The notes below the pieces were generated by a model. The model made no database searches. It was not told the DNA's origin and saw only the letters and a list, made by a program, of their open reading frames with translations. The translations under genes and the position numbers were made by a program. From positions 88,334 through 152,333 of the forward strand of contig CALLMF010000005.1 in NCBI GenBank assembly GCA_938006335.1: a stretch of DNA of 64,000 nucleotides. The letters are read 5' to 3'. This document shows, in pieces, positions 19,784-32,291 of the stretch (positions are counted from its first letter, which is position 1; each line of letters opens with the position of its first letter). Origin of the DNA: an uncultured Granulosicoccaceae bacterium. GTDB lineage: Bacteria; Pseudomonadota; Gammaproteobacteria; Granulosicoccales; Granulosicoccaceae.

Positions 19784-20816
19784 CGTGTCAAGGCTTGCAC
19801 AAGTGATTCGCGAATCATCCTCTCCGGCCGACTTCGGCAAGGTGGCCGTTGTCATGGGCGGGTGGTCAGCCGAACGCGATGTGTCGCTGATGAGTGGACA
19901 ACCTGTGCTGGGGGCTCTGTCAGCCGCTGGTGTGGATGCTCATGCCGTTGATGCCGGTCGCGATATCGGCGATGTACTGGTGCAGGGTGGTTTTGATCGG
20001 GCGTTCCTGATTCTTCATGGCCGCGGTGGCGAAGATGGCACGGTGCAGGCTGCGCTGGAACTCGCGGGCATCCCCTACACCGGCACGGGTGTACTGGGGT
20101 CGGCTGTTGGCATGGACAAATGGCGCGCCAAGCAACTCTGTGTCGCTGCGGGTATTCCGACACCGGCCTGTCATCTGGTGACATCACTGGACGACGTGCA
20201 CAACGCGGTCTCCGCGATCGGTGGTGACGTCGTGATCAAGCCCCTGTGTGAAGGCTCAAGTCTGGGTGTCACCATCGTGCGTGGGGGCAAGGGCGTTGAT
20301 GCTGCGTGGACCGATGCCAGTCGTTACGGTGACGTGCTGGTTGAAGCCTTCATGCCGGGTCCGGAAGTGACCGCGGCGGTGTTGGACATCCCGGCTGTTG
20401 GTCTTCAGTCCTTGCCGTTGGTAAGCATGCGGGCGGCCGGAGGATTCTATGACTACGACGCGAAGTACCTGCTCGATACGACGGAATACGACTGCCCGGC
20501 GCAGTTGTCGACGGATGTCACCGACCAGATCTCCTCGCTCGCGCTGAACGCCTTCAAGGCCATCGGTTGTAGTGGCTGGGGTCGTATCGACTTCATGATC
20601 GATGCTGCCGGCAATCCCCAGTTCATCGAGTGCAACACGGCGCCCGGCATGACCGGTCATAGCCTGGTGCCGATGGCCGCAGCCGAAGTCGGTATCGATT
20701 ATGAGCATCTCTGCCTCGCCATACTGAGGACGTCGATGCATCAGGAACGCAGCGGCAAGCAGCACTTGCCTGCGACAGAAGCACCGGCACAGGCTCCCGC
20801 GGAGGTGCAAACATGA
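19776..20816 (+). CDS. ddlB: D-alanine:D-alanine ligase
   Basis: Ddl joins two D-alanines for MurF using ATP. The ATG at 19776 lies inside the end of murC and gives 346 residues; a longer frame into murC was rejected because the conserved region begins after it ([17 protein letters not shown]). The ATP-grasp motifs are present: [24 protein letters not shown], and EVNTAPG-like [17 protein letters not shown]. The N-terminus is about 20 residues longer than in E. coli DdlB. Confidence 0.95.
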   Translation: MSDVSRLAQVIRESSSPADFGKVAVVMGGWSAERDVSLMSGQPVLGALSAAGVDAHAVDAGRDIGDVLVQGGFDRAFLILHGRGGEDGTVQAALELAGIPYTGTGVLGSAVGMDKWRAKQLCVAAGIPTPACHLVTSLDDVHNAVSAIGGDVVIKPLCEGSSLGVTIVRGGKGVDAAWTDASRYGDVLVEAFMPGPEVTAAVLDIPAVGLQSLPLVSMRAAGGFYDYDAKYLLDTTEYDCPAQLSTDVTDQISSLALNAFKAIGCSGWGRIDFMIDAAGNPQFIECNTAPGMTGHSLVPMAAAEVGIDYEHLCLAILRTSMHQERSGKQHLPATEAPAQAPAEVQT

Positions 20817-21712
20817 GTACCCCCGTGCTGGACAAGAAGAACGTCATGGACAAAGCGGTGCTGGACACCGCCGAAACGCGCGCGCCGAGGCCGCGAGCCA
20901 AGACGGCACCCGTGTCCGCCACCGGGCGCGCCGGTACAGTACGGCGCACGCCGATCATGCCGGTCACGACACCGCGTGTGTCGCCTGCCACGCGCTGGTT
21001 CATCGGTGCCGCCGGAACCTTGGCGGTGGTGTTTGCCGGCTTGCTGGCCTGGCAATACTTGAAGAACCCGGTGCGTTTCCCGGTATCCAATGTCGATGTG
21101 CTCGGCACGCTGGATTACACGGATCGTGCTGCCCTGCAGGCCAAGGTATCCGCGTTTACTGATCAGGGTTTCTACACGCTCGACATCGATGCTCTGCGCA
21201 ACGAGGTCGAGTCGTTGCCGTGGGTGGCAGAGGCACGCATTGCGCGGGAATGGCCCGGGCGCGTGAAGATCACCGTTGAGGAGCACGAGCCAGCAGCGCG
21301 TTGGAACGACGATGGTCTGATCAGCAAGCGTCTCGAGCTGTTCAAGCCGCCGCAGCTGGCGACCGAGGATGTGCGATACACCGAGTGGCAGCAGATCTTT
21401 GCCTCCTTGCCTGAGCTGCGAGGCTCTGCTGGCAGGCACTCGGAGGTACTCGACGACTTCCGGCGCTATACCAGCGCACTGTCGACCCTCGATCTCGAAA
21501 TACAGTCGCTGCGTGAGGACGATCGCCTGTCACAGACGGTGCAACTCGGACGCAACCTGACCTTGCGACTCGGCTACGAAGATCATGAGCGGCGTCTCGG
21601 CCGCTTTGTCACGGTGTTTCCTCGTCTGGCGGAATCGCTCGCCACTGACCCTGTGACCTTCGACATGCGCTACAGCGACGGATTCTCTGTCGCGGGAGCA
21701 CGTGCCTTGTGA
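20813..21712 (+). CDS. ftsQ: Cell division protein FtsQ
   Basis: FtsQ is a bitopic inner-membrane divisome protein that links early and late division proteins. The 299-residue product has a long basic cytoplasmic N-terminus (about 60 residues), one membrane segment, a POTRA domain (FPVSNVDVLGTLDYTDRAALQ is split across its first strand and helix) and the FtsQ beta-domain with LPWVAEARIAREWPGRVKI. It ends in the DMRYSDGFSV segment that normally closes FtsQ. Confidence 0.93.
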   Translation: MSTPVLDKKNVMDKAVLDTAETRAPRPRAKTAPVSATGRAGTVRRTPIMPVTTPRVSPATRWFIGAAGTLAVVFAGLLAWQYLKNPVRFPVSNVDVLGTLDYTDRAALQAKVSAFTDQGFYTLDIDALRNEVESLPWVAEARIAREWPGRVKITVEEHEPAARWNDDGLISKRLELFKPPQLATEDVRYTEWQQIFASLPELRGSAGRHSEVLDDFRRYTSALSTLDLEIQSLREDDRLSQTVQLGRNLTLRLGYEDHERRLGRFVTVFPRLAESLATDPVTFDMRYSDGFSVAGARAL

Positions 21713-21761
21713 ACACGCTCTATCGAACTGGAACAGCTCATGGATTTGGTGGAGATGCGCT

Positions 21762-23018
21762 GTGATCGCGGCTGACAAGAAATCAGGTAGTCGAACCGAC
21801 AGGCAGATGATTGTCGGTCTCGATATCGGCACCTCGAAGATCGTCGCACTGGTGGCGGAAATCGATGCCGATGGCGAGCTCGAACTCATCGCACTCGGAT
21901 CACATCCTTCAAAGGGTCTCAAGAAGGGTGTTGTCGTCAACATCGATACCACCGTTGATGCGATCGGCAAGGCCGTTGACGAAGCCGAGCGCATGGCCGG
22001 CGTCGAGATCCGCTCTGTCTTTGCGGGTATCGCGGGTAGTCACATCAAGAGCCTGAATTCGCACGGCATCGTTGCCATTCGCAACACCGAGGTCGAACCC
22101 GAGGATGTTGATCGCGTCATCGATGCTGCCAAGGCGGTAGCGATACCGGCTGATCAGCGCATCCTGCACGTCTTGCCGCAGGAGTTCGTGATCGACAGCC
22201 AGGAAGGTATCCATCAGCCGATCGGCATGGCCGGTGTGCGGCTCGAAGCCAAGGTGCATCTGGTCACCGGCTCGATCAGCGCAGCGCAGAACATCGCCAA
22301 GTGCATCCGTCGTTGCGACCTCGAGGTCGAAGACGTCATCCTCGAACAGCTCGCGTCGAGCCATTCGGTACTGACACCCGACGAGAAGGATCTCGGAGTG
22401 TTGCTGGTAGACATGGGTGGCGGTACCACTGACATCGCGATCTTTACCGAAGGGGCGATCCGACACACCGCAGTGATTCCGATTGCGGGAGATCAGGTCA
22501 CCAACGACATCGCGGTCGCGTTCCGAACCCCCACGCAATTCGCCGAGGAGATCAAACTCAAGCACGCCTGTGCATTGCGTCAGCTGGCGACACCGGAAGA
22601 GACCATCGAAGTCCCTGGTGTTGGAGATCGCGGAGCAAGACGTCTGCAGCGCCAGACGCTGGCCGAGGTGGTCGAGCCCCGCTACGAGGAACTTCTTGGC
22701 CTCGTGCAGTCGGAGCTTCGTCGCAGTGGTTTTGAAGATGCCTGCGCTGCAGGTGTGGTGCTTACCGGCGGTACCGCCAAGATGGAAGGTGTCGTTGAAC
22801 TCGCCGAAGAGATCTTTCATATGCCGGTGCGCCTTGGCGCGCCGCAACACGTCAACGGACTCGCGGATGTATCGCGAAATCCGATACACGCCACTGGCGT
22901 CGGACTGCTGCTCTATGGACAGCAACGACGACAGAACCCACGCAGCGAACCTGTGGACACCAGTTCCGAAAAAGGGTTGCTCAAGCGTATGGCGGAATGG
23001 TTTCAGAGGAATTTCTGA
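21762..23018 (+). CDS. ftsA: Cell division protein FtsA
   Basis: FtsA is an actin-like ATPase that tethers FtsZ to the membrane. The start chosen is the GTG at 21762, which has a GGAG Shine-Dalgarno seven bases upstream and gives a 418-residue product beginning close to the conserved MIVGLDIGTSK ATP-binding strand. The upstream extension to 21702 overlaps ftsQ and has no similarity. Further blocks are VDMGGGTTDIAIF and VVLTGGTAKMEG. The C-terminal amphipathic helix LKRMAEWFQRNF is intact and should bind the membrane. Confidence 0.95.
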   Translation: MIAADKKSGSRTDRQMIVGLDIGTSKIVALVAEIDADGELELIALGSHPSKGLKKGVVVNIDTTVDAIGKAVDEAERMAGVEIRSVFAGIAGSHIKSLNSHGIVAIRNTEVEPEDVDRVIDAAKAVAIPADQRILHVLPQEFVIDSQEGIHQPIGMAGVRLEAKVHLVTGSISAAQNIAKCIRRCDLEVEDVILEQLASSHSVLTPDEKDLGVLLVDMGGGTTDIAIFTEGAIRHTAVIPIAGDQVTNDIAVAFRTPTQFAEEIKLKHACALRQLATPEETIEVPGVGDRGARRLQRQTLAEVVEPRYEELLGLVQSELRRSGFEDACAAGVVLTGGTAKMEGVVELAEEIFHMPVRLGAPQHVNGLADVSRNPIHATGVGLLLYGQQRRQNPRSEPVDTSSEKGLLKRMAEWFQRNF

Positions 23019-23217
23019 TGGGTCCTCTGTATTGCTTACCGGTCCTGCAACGATTCAGGAACACCGGGCAGGACCGTGGATGGAATTCCGCGGGAATAGC
23101 CGACGTAGATCGGTACGGGTATGGCGCTTTTGCCATATCCGGAAACGGGGGCGACACGACGTTCGGTCGAGTCGCGTTTGAGAACGCAACACAAAACTTC
23201 AGTAGGAGACACAACTC
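23019..23217. other. ftsA-ftsZ intergenic region
   Basis: This 199-bp gap is unusually long for a cluster in which nearly all other genes overlap. It contains a small inverted repeat ATGGC-GCTTTT-GCCAT at about 23120-23135 and, close to ftsZ, a good Shine-Dalgarno (TAGGAG, about nine bases before the ATG). No convincing sigma70 promoter was recognised, though the length suggests separate control of ftsZ. Confidence 0.5.
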
Positions 23218-24492
23218 ATGTTCGAACTCGTAGACTCGATTAACGACGCACCGGTTATCAAGCTTGTTGGCGTCGGTGGCGGCGGCAGCAATGCCGTGCA
23301 GCACATGGTCAGTTCAGGTATCGAAGGCGTGGATTTCATCTGTGCCAACACGGATGCTCAAGCGCTCAAGTCGATGGAGGCGCAGACCGTTCTGCACATC
23401 GGCCAGAGCATCACCAAGGGTCTGGGTGCTGGCGCCAACCCGGAGATTGGTCGTCAGGCGGCGATGGAAGATCGGGATCGCATCCAGGACCTGATCGAAG
23501 GTACCGACATGCTGTTCATCACGGCCGGCATGGGCGGCGGCACCGGCACCGGCGCGATTCCGGTGGTTGCCCAGATCGCCCGGGAGATGGGCGTACTGAC
23601 CGTGGCTGTCGTGACCAAGCCGTTTCCGTTTGAAGGCTCCAAGCGCATGCGCACGGCTGAAGCGGGCATTGAGGAGCTGCGTACCCATGTCGACAGCCTG
23701 ATCACCATCCCGAACGAGAAGCTTCTGTCGGTACTCGGCAAGAACATCAGCCTGCTGGATGCCTTTCGTGCAGCCAACGATGTGCTCCGTGGTGCAGTAC
23801 AAGGCATTGCCGAGCTCATCACCAACCCGGGCCTGATCAACGTCGATTTTGCGGATGTTCGCACCGTCATGAGCGAAATGGGTCTTGCGATGATGGGTTC
23901 CGGTATTGGTCGTGGTGACGAGCGGGCAACGGAAGCGGCCGAGATGGCCATCTCCAGCCCGCTGCTGGAAGACATCGACCTGGCCGGTGCTCGCGGCATC
24001 CTCGTCAACATCACCGCGGGCCTCGACATGGCGATCGGTGAGTTCGAGGAAGTCGGCAACGTGGTTCGTCAGTTCGCAGCGGACGATGCGACGGTTGTCG
24101 TTGGTACCGCGATCGACGAGTCGCTGGAAGGGGAGCTTCGGGTCACTGTCGTGGCAACAGGCCTGCAACAGCCGCAGCAAGCGCAGATTCGCTCGGTCAA
24201 CGCGGCCAAGCCTCGCATGGTGGCTGGCGGTGGTGGTGCCGGCATGGCCTACAGCAGCGGTCGTGGCAACGCGCCGACAGGCTACGCAGGTGCTGCATCC
24301 GGCGCACCCACCGGTGGTGCCAGCTCGGGTTCACGCTACGACAATTTCGACAAGCCGACGGTTGTCCGCAAGAGCACGCGCGGATCAGCGCAGGTCGCGC
24401 CCGGTACTGCGCAGGACGGGCAAGGCCGATCAGGTGGTCAGGACGTGGAATATCTCGACATTCCGGCCTTCCTGCGACGCCAGGCCGACTGA
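23218..24492 (+). CDS. ftsZ: Cell division GTPase FtsZ
   Basis: FtsZ is the tubulin-like GTPase that forms the division ring. The 424-residue product has the N-terminal [14 protein letters not shown] strand, the tubulin signature [10 protein letters not shown], and the T7 loop [16 protein letters not shown] segment ([10 protein letters not shown]). A glycine- and serine-rich linker of about 70 residues precedes the C-terminal peptide [13 protein letters not shown] that binds FtsA and ZipA. A strong Shine-Dalgarno precedes the ATG. Confidence 0.98.
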   Translation: MFELVDSINDAPVIKLVGVGGGGSNAVQHMVSSGIEGVDFICANTDAQALKSMEAQTVLHIGQSITKGLGAGANPEIGRQAAMEDRDRIQDLIEGTDMLFITAGMGGGTGTGAIPVVAQIAREMGVLTVAVVTKPFPFEGSKRMRTAEAGIEELRTHVDSLITIPNEKLLSVLGKNISLLDAFRAANDVLRGAVQGIAELITNPGLINVDFADVRTVMSEMGLAMMGSGIGRGDERATEAAEMAISSPLLEDIDLAGARGILVNITAGLDMAIGEFEEVGNVVRQFAADDATVVVGTAIDESLEGELRVTVVATGLQQPQQAQIRSVNAAKPRMVAGGGGAGMAYSSGRGNAPTGYAGAASGAPTGGASSGSRYDNFDKPTVVRKSTRGSAQVAPGTAQDGQGRSGGQDVEYLDIPAFLRRQAD

Positions 24493-24521
24493 GGGCTAGC
24501 GAGCGAGCTGCCTTTCTGATA

Positions 24522-24557
24522 GCGAGCGGCGCCGGGCCTTGGCCTGGCCCCGCTCGC
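24522..24557 (+). terminator. Terminator-like hairpin after ftsZ
   Basis: GCGAGCGG at 24522-24529 pairs perfectly with CCGCTCGC at 24550-24557, and the interval between them can pair further (GGGCC with GGCC-type bases). No clear T-run follows, so it may act as a weak or Rho-assisted end of the dcw transcript or as an mRNA-stabilizing hairpin. Confidence 0.5.
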
Positions 24558-24799
24558 CTTCATGTCAGACGCGTAAGCCAGTTTCGCGGGTAAGTACTCA
24601 CAATGCGAGGGTAATGTGATCCCGTGGATCAGCAGATGTCCCCTGAATTTGTACCGTCAAGGCATTTCTGCTGGCAATGTACGATACAGGTGCTAAATAG
24701 ATAGATACAGCCTGAAGACGCCCTCGACGCTGCCGCTTTACTGCCGCGGACAGCCGACCGAAGGAGTCAAGCGCCGGTTCCCTCCAGCAGGACGACTCA
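24558..24799. other. Intergenic leader region of lpxC
   Basis: This stretch between the ftsZ hairpin and lpxC has no gene. It is less GC-rich than its surroundings around 24640-24720, where TTGTAC, TACGAT and TGCTAAAT elements could form a promoter, but no hexamer pair with proper spacing could be fixed. A leader of this length upstream of lpxC is usual in this synteny block. Confidence 0.4.
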
Positions 24800-25726
24800 G
24801 TGATTCGACAACGGACATTAAAGAATACGATTCGTGCGACAGGCATTGGCCTGCACACGGGCCGCAAGGTCTACCTCAGCTTGAGTCCTGCGCCCATCGA
24901 CGCCGGAATCGTGTTCCGACGTGTCGACAGCGTGCCCCCGGTCGTCATCCCCGGCAAGCCGCTCAATGTTCACGAAACCGCACTAGCGACCACACTCGCC
25001 AAGGACGGTGTTCGTGTGTCCACGGTCGAGCACCTGATGTCGGCACTCGCTGGTCTTGGCATCGACAACTGCTACGTCGACGTGTCCAGCGACGAAGTGC
25101 CGATCATGGACGGCAGCGCTGCACCTTTCGTGTTTCTCATTCAGTCCGCCGGCATCCTCGAGCAGGGTGCGCCCAAGCGGTTTACCCGAATCAAGAAGCC
25201 TGTTGAAGTCCGCGACGGCGACAAGTGGGCGCGTTTCGAGCCCTTCAACGGTTTCAAGGTGCGTTTCACCATCGATTTCGATCACCCGGTGTTCCGCAGC
25301 CAGACCAAGACGATGGAAGTCGATTTCTCGACGACTTCGTTTGTCCGTGAGATCAGCCGGGCGCGTACCTTCGGCTTCATGAGCGACATCGAAGCGCTAC
25401 GAGAGCGAGATCTTGCGCTCGGTGGCAGCCTCGACAACGCCATTGTCATCGACGAGTACCGCGTGCTCAACGAAGATGGCCTGCGCTACCGCGACGAGTT
25501 CGTGCGCCACAAGATCCTCGACGCCATTGGCGACCTGTACCTGATCGGCCACAGCCTGATCGGCTCGTTCACTGCCTACAAGTCAGGGCACGACCTCAAC
25601 AACAAGTTGCTACGCGCACTTCTGGAGGACGCTTCCGCGTCCGAGGAAGTCGTGTTCGAGGACGACATCGCCGCCGCACCGATCAACTACGGTCGTGCAC
25701 ACGGCGCCGCGCAGGCCACCGGATAG
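24800..25726 (+). CDS. lpxC: UDP-3-O-acyl-GlcNAc deacetylase LpxC
   Basis: LpxC is the zinc hydrolase that commits UDP-3-O-acyl-GlcNAc to lipid A synthesis. The start is a GTG at 24800, fixed by the conserved N-terminus [21 protein letters not shown]. The zinc ligands are present: His78 in [10 protein letters not shown], and His237 and Asp241 in [10 protein letters not shown]. The IMDGSAAPF and [10 protein letters not shown] blocks are also seen. The 308-residue length is normal. It converges on the dciA-like gene with a 3-bp gap. Confidence 0.97.
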   Translation: MIRQRTLKNTIRATGIGLHTGRKVYLSLSPAPIDAGIVFRRVDSVPPVVIPGKPLNVHETALATTLAKDGVRVSTVEHLMSALAGLGIDNCYVDVSSDEVPIMDGSAAPFVFLIQSAGILEQGAPKRFTRIKKPVEVRDGDKWARFEPFNGFKVRFTIDFDHPVFRSQTKTMEVDFSTTSFVREISRARTFGFMSDIEALRERDLALGGSLDNAIVIDEYRVLNEDGLRYRDEFVRHKILDAIGDLYLIGHSLIGSFTAYKSGHDLNNKLLRALLEDASASEEVVFEDDIAAAPINYGRAHGAAQATG

Positions 25727-25729
25727 GGG

Positions 25730-26185
25730 CTAGCGTTTCTTCGCTGCTTGCCGTTTCGCCGCAAGTACACCGGCGAGTTTGCGCAAGGACCTGCCAAGCG
25801 GGTCCGACGCGTCGTCTGCCTCGAATCCCGCCGCGAGTGCTTCCAGCCTCGCGACGGCGGCCGCTCCAGGCGGCCGCGCACGATCGCCGGGATCCGATAT
25901 CCTTTGGCGGGTCACCTCCTTCGGCGCCACATGCCAGCTGACCTGCTTGACTCGTACCCCATCGCGCGCGAGGGCGCGAACCATTGCTCTCTCGTTGAAT
26001 CTAAGTTTGGCGACCCAGGCTGCATGATCCAGGGTCAGTCGTAGCCGGTCGTCGACGAGGCGGCAGAACAGGAGGTGCTCGGCGGCACCGCGTGGCATGT
26101 TCCGTGTAACCACGGAATGCAGTTCCCTGGCGTTTTGCATCGCCGCTCGTGTTTCCGGCCCAATCAGACTGTCAAATGATTTCAT
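25730..26185 (-). CDS. DUF721/DciA-like protein (probable DnaB-loading factor family)
   Basis: The 151-residue product has a DUF721-type domain at about residues 15-80, with the pattern RLVDDRLRLTLDHAAWVAKL in which a tryptophan follows the second strand. DciA proteins of this family interact with the replicative helicase DnaB in bacteria that lack DnaC. The gene sits between lpxC and the M23 peptidase, where Pseudomonas also has a DUF721 gene. The rest is basic and alanine-rich. The start at 26185 shares a CATG with the divergent M23 gene and lacks a well spaced Shine-Dalgarno. The DciA role is inferred from family and place. Confidence 0.8.
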   Translation of the reverse strand: MKSFDSLIGPETRAAMQNARELHSVVTRNMPRGAAEHLLFCRLVDDRLRLTLDHAAWVAKLRFNERAMVRALARDGVRVKQVSWHVAPKEVTRQRISDPGDRARPPGAAAVARLEALAAGFEADDASDPLGRSLRKLAGVLAAKRQAAKKR

Positions 26186-27107
26186 GACCTCGCCAGCGAG
26201 CCTTCCAGACGCAACCAGTAACGAGACCGGCGCGCTGCCGACCAAGCGTGAGTCTACTCCGCGGCGCCGCCCGGTGTTTGTTGACGTGATGCTGGTGATT
26301 GCGCTGATCGGTCTGAGCGCGCTGGCCGGCTGGAACTTCGGCCGCGAGGCAGGCGATGATTTTGTCGTGGTCGAAGCCAGTTATTCCGACCTGGATGACC
26401 TTGGGGCCGGCGCGGACGAGGTCCAGTCCCCCGTAGGCGTCGGCCCGAGCAGCGAAGACATCGGCCGAATGAAAGCGGAGCTACTCCGCCTGCGCGTGCT
26501 GTTCCAGCGCCTCGCCGAGGTCGCCGATATCGACCACGATGGTGAGTTCGACGTGGATTTCGAGATCGACGAACTCTCCGGTGATGGAGAACCCCTGTCC
26601 CGACTGGACCCGACGGCCCCGGACGCGCTGGAGGTTCTGTTTTCCCGACTTGACCCCATGATTGCGCAAGTGGACAGCATGCAGCACATTTTCCGGGAGC
26701 GTCGGCGCGAGTACGATCTGCGGTTGTCGGGCCGCCCGATTCAGGGTGGTGAAATCAGTTCCGGCTACGGTACGCGAACAGACCCCTTGTCTGGCACCGA
26801 GGTGGTTCACCGTGGTCTTGACTTCGTGGCCGAGGTCGGCGAGCCGATTCTCGCCATCGCCGATGGTGTGGTCACATTTTCCGGCCCCAATGGCGGCTAC
26901 GGTCTTCTCGTCGAACTCGAGCACGCCGACGGATTCAAGACTCGTTACGCGCATAATGATGCCAATCTGGTTCAGCTTGGTTCGCGCGTGCGCAAGGGTG
27001 AGGCGGTGGCAACGCTCGGCTCCAGCGGTCGCTCCACCGGACCCCATGTGCACCTCGAGGTACGTCATCGCGGCAAGCCTCTGGACCCGCGCTACTTCGT
27101 TCGCTGA
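26184..27107 (+). CDS. Membrane-anchored M23 family metallopeptidase
   Basis: This is a peptidoglycan DD-endopeptidase-type protein anchored in the inner membrane. The 307-residue product has a short basic cytoplasmic segment, one membrane span at about residues 34-54, a helical, acidic region, and a C-terminal LytM/M23 domain. The zinc-binding motifs are complete: HRGLDF (HxxxD) and GPHVHLEV (HxH). A periplasmic role in cell-wall remodelling is expected. It lies between the dciA-like gene and secA, as in Pseudomonas. The start at 26184 overlaps the divergent start codon. Confidence 0.9.
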   Translation: MTSPASLPDATSNETGALPTKRESTPRRRPVFVDVMLVIALIGLSALAGWNFGREAGDDFVVVEASYSDLDDLGAGADEVQSPVGVGPSSEDIGRMKAELLRLRVLFQRLAEVADIDHDGEFDVDFEIDELSGDGEPLSRLDPTAPDALEVLFSRLDPMIAQVDSMQHIFRERRREYDLRLSGRPIQGGEISSGYGTRTDPLSGTEVVHRGLDFVAEVGEPILAIADGVVTFSGPNGGYGLLVELEHADGFKTRYAHNDANLVQLGSRVRKGEAVATLGSSGRSTGPHVHLEVRHRGKPLDPRYFVR

Positions 27108-27143
27108 CGCACCCCAACAACGCAATGCACTGTATCGACCATC

Positions 27144-30014
<2,871 letters not shown>

Positions 30015-30018
30015 AGCG

Positions 30019-31275
30019 ATGGCTGTTGCCTTGAACCTGGCGCCGGCACATCCTGTGGCCGGCGTACAGCTCGCTGCCGTGGCAAGCGGTATCAAGACCG
30101 ATGGCAAGACCGATATGGTGCTTGTCGCCTTGCCGGAGTCGGCGCGTACGGCGGCCGTATTCACGCGCAGCCACTTTGCCGCCGCCCCCGTTCGTGTTGC
30201 ACGTGCGCACATGACATCTTCCGCTGGCGCCATACGTGCCCTGCTCGTCAACTCCGGTAACGCCAATGCCGGCACCGGTGAGCCTGGCCGTGTCATGGCC
30301 GAAGGACACTGCGCCGCTGTTGCCGATGCGCTCGGCGTCAAGCCACATGAGGTACTGCCGTTCTCGACCGGCGTGATCGGTCAGCTGCTACCGGACAACG
30401 CGGTCAAGGCCGGCATTGTCGCCGCCAGTAACACGCTCAGCGAAAGCGAGGCACCGTTGAGCGTCTGGCAAGGCGCCGCAGAAGGCATCATGACGACGGA
30501 CACTCGCCCGAAGATGAGCTCGCGGCAATGCACGCTTGGCGGTGCGACGGTCACGCTGACCGGATTTGTCAAAGGCGCAGGCATGATCGAACCGAACATG
30601 GCGACGATGCTCGCCTACGTCTTTACCGACGCCTCGCTCGACGCTCCCGTTCTCGACCGTCTACTGCGCGATGCAGTGGATCAGAGCTTCAATGCGATCA
30701 GCGTGGACAGCGACACCTCGACCAACGACGCCGTGGTGCTGTGTGCCACCGGTGCAGGACCTGCGCTTACCGACGACGCCGAAGACCTCGCCGCGTTTGC
30801 ACACGCGCTCGACGTGCTCTGCAAGGATCTTGCGCAAGCGATCATCCGTGACGCCGAGGGTGCGACGAAGTTCGTGACCGTGCGCGTCACCCACGGTGAT
30901 TCCGTTGCCGAGTGCCGAACCGTGGCCCGCGCCATCGCCAACTCGCCGCTGGTCAAGACCGCGATCTTCGCGTCGGACGCCAACGTGGGTCGCATCCTGA
31001 TGGCCATCGGCAAGGCCGAGGTGCCGACGCCACAAGACGCCCGTTTGATCACTCAGCTCGACGACGCCGCCGTCCGCGTCTTCGTTGGTGATGTTCTTGC
31101 CTTCGAGCAGGGCGGTGTTGCTCGCAGTTACACCGAAGCGCAGGGTGCCGCCGTCTTCGCACGAGAAGATATCGACATCACGATAGAGCTTGGTCGTGGG
31201 GACAGCGTGTACGAGATGTATACCTCGGACCTTTCGCACGACTACGTCAGTATCAACGCGGACTATCGCAGCTGA
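30019..31275 (+). CDS. argJ: Bifunctional ornithine acetyltransferase / N-acetylglutamate synthase
   Basis: ArgJ moves the acetyl group from N-acetylornithine to glutamate and so recycles it in arginine synthesis. The 418-residue precursor contains the self-cleavage site IEPNMATML, where Thr196 becomes the nucleophile of the beta chain. The N-terminal VAGVQLAAVASGIK and C-terminal DLSHDYVSINADYRS ends match the family. The frame is open far upstream inside secA, but the ATG at 30019, five bases after the secA stop, is where similarity begins. The stop overlaps mutT as TGATG. Confidence 0.96.
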   Translation: MAVALNLAPAHPVAGVQLAAVASGIKTDGKTDMVLVALPESARTAAVFTRSHFAAAPVRVARAHMTSSAGAIRALLVNSGNANAGTGEPGRVMAEGHCAAVADALGVKPHEVLPFSTGVIGQLLPDNAVKAGIVAASNTLSESEAPLSVWQGAAEGIMTTDTRPKMSSRQCTLGGATVTLTGFVKGAGMIEPNMATMLAYVFTDASLDAPVLDRLLRDAVDQSFNAISVDSDTSTNDAVVLCATGAGPALTDDAEDLAAFAHALDVLCKDLAQAIIRDAEGATKFVTVRVTHGDSVAECRTVARAIANSPLVKTAIFASDANVGRILMAIGKAEVPTPQDARLITQLDDAAVRVFVGDVLAFEQGGVARSYTEAQGAAVFAREDIDITIELGRGDSVYEMYTSDLSHDYVSINADYRS

Positions 31276-31688
31276 TGGACACCGGCTCGCCGATTGTGGA
31301 TGTCGTGGCTGCCGTGATATTCGACGAGTCGCGTGAACACGTGTTGCTGGCCTTGCGCAAGCCGGACCAGCATCAGGGCGGTCGTTGGGAATTTCCTGGT
31401 GGCAAGGTGGAGTCGGGCGAGTCGCTGCAGGCGGCACTGGCGCGCGAGCTGCGTGAAGAACTCGACATCGAGATCGACAGCTCTGCAGAGCGCCGCACCT
31501 TGGAGCACAGCTACCCCGACAAGACCGTGCGCCTGCACGTGAGAGATGTATTCGCCTTCCGTGGAACGCCACAGGGCCTCGAGCAACAGACCCTTCGCTG
31601 GGTGCCGGTCGCCGAGCTGGCAGGCTTGCCGTTTCCTGCGGCCAATCAGGTGATAGTGGACGAGCTGGTCGCCTCTACCGAGGCCTGA
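31275..31688 (+). CDS. mutT: 8-oxo-dGTP diphosphatase MutT (Nudix hydrolase)
   Basis: This Nudix enzyme hydrolyses oxidized dGTP and prevents A:T to C:G errors. The 137-residue product carries a full Nudix box, starting GGKVESGES and ending RELREELDI, with the conserved glycines, arginine and glutamates. The WEFPGGKVE context is the typical MutT form. It lies next to argJ as in Pseudomonas. Its 3' end overlaps the 3' end of coaE by 14 bp. Confidence 0.92.
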   Translation: MDTGSPIVDVVAAVIFDESREHVLLALRKPDQHQGGRWEFPGGKVESGESLQAALARELREELDIEIDSSAERRTLEHSYPDKTVRLHVRDVFAFRGTPQGLEQQTLRWVPVAELAGLPFPAANQVIVDELVASTEA

Positions 31689-32286
31689 CAGCAAGCTTGA
31701 GGTATTGCTCGTGCAGGGCATCCACCCGACGCCACGCGTCCTCGGCCGTACCCGTATTCAGTATGACGTCGTCTGCTGCCGCCAGCCGTTGCTCGCGTGT
31801 TGCCTGCGCATCGAGCATGCGCTGCGCAGACGCTTCGTCTACCGCGTCCCGAGCCAGGAGTCGTTCCAGCTGCACCGAGGTCGGCACGTCAACCACCAGC
31901 ACGCGGTCAAAGCGACTGGTCTGCCCGGTTTCAACCAATAGCGGTATCGCGTTGATCGCGTAGCTCGCCCCATCTCTTTCGCACTCCGCCAGGCGCTCGA
32001 TGGATGCGCTTCTGATACGCGGATGTGTGAGAGCCTCGAGTCGCCCACGGGCCCGGTCATCTGCAAATACGATCCGGCGCAGAGCAGGGCGATCCAATTC
32101 GCCCTGGTCATTCAGGATATCGGCGCCGAAGACGTCGGCGATCGCAGCCAGGCCCTCGCTTCCCGGGCGTACCACCTCACGTGCGATGACATCAGCATCG
32201 ACGACCGGTACACCCAGACTTGCGAATCGATCGGATACCAGTGTCTTGCCGCTGGCAATCCCTCCGGTGAGTCCGATGAGCAACAT
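31675..32286 (-). CDS. coaE: Dephospho-CoA kinase
   Basis: CoaE phosphorylates dephospho-CoA in the last step of coenzyme A synthesis. The 203-residue product begins MLLIGLTGGIASGKT, the P-loop, followed by VVDADVIAREVV and HPRIR. The start at 32286 is fixed by this N-terminus; the frame continues upstream into pilD without meaning. It is the last gene of the pilB-pilC-pilD-coaE unit, five bases after pilD, and converges with mutT. Confidence 0.95.
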   Translation of the reverse strand: MLLIGLTGGIASGKTLVSDRFASLGVPVVDADVIAREVVRPGSEGLAAIADVFGADILNDQGELDRPALRRIVFADDRARGRLEALTHPRIRSASIERLAECERDGASYAINAIPLLVETGQTSRFDRVLVVDVPTSVQLERLLARDAVDEASAQRMLDAQATREQRLAAADDVILNTGTAEDAWRRVDALHEQYLKLAVRPR

Positions 32287-32291
32287 GCGAG

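Noticed and set aside
21909..22925. Long minus-strand frame opposite ftsA, and similar ones opposite ftsZ, clpB and fleQ
   Set aside because: All are exact shadows of strongly conserved genes and have no independent features.
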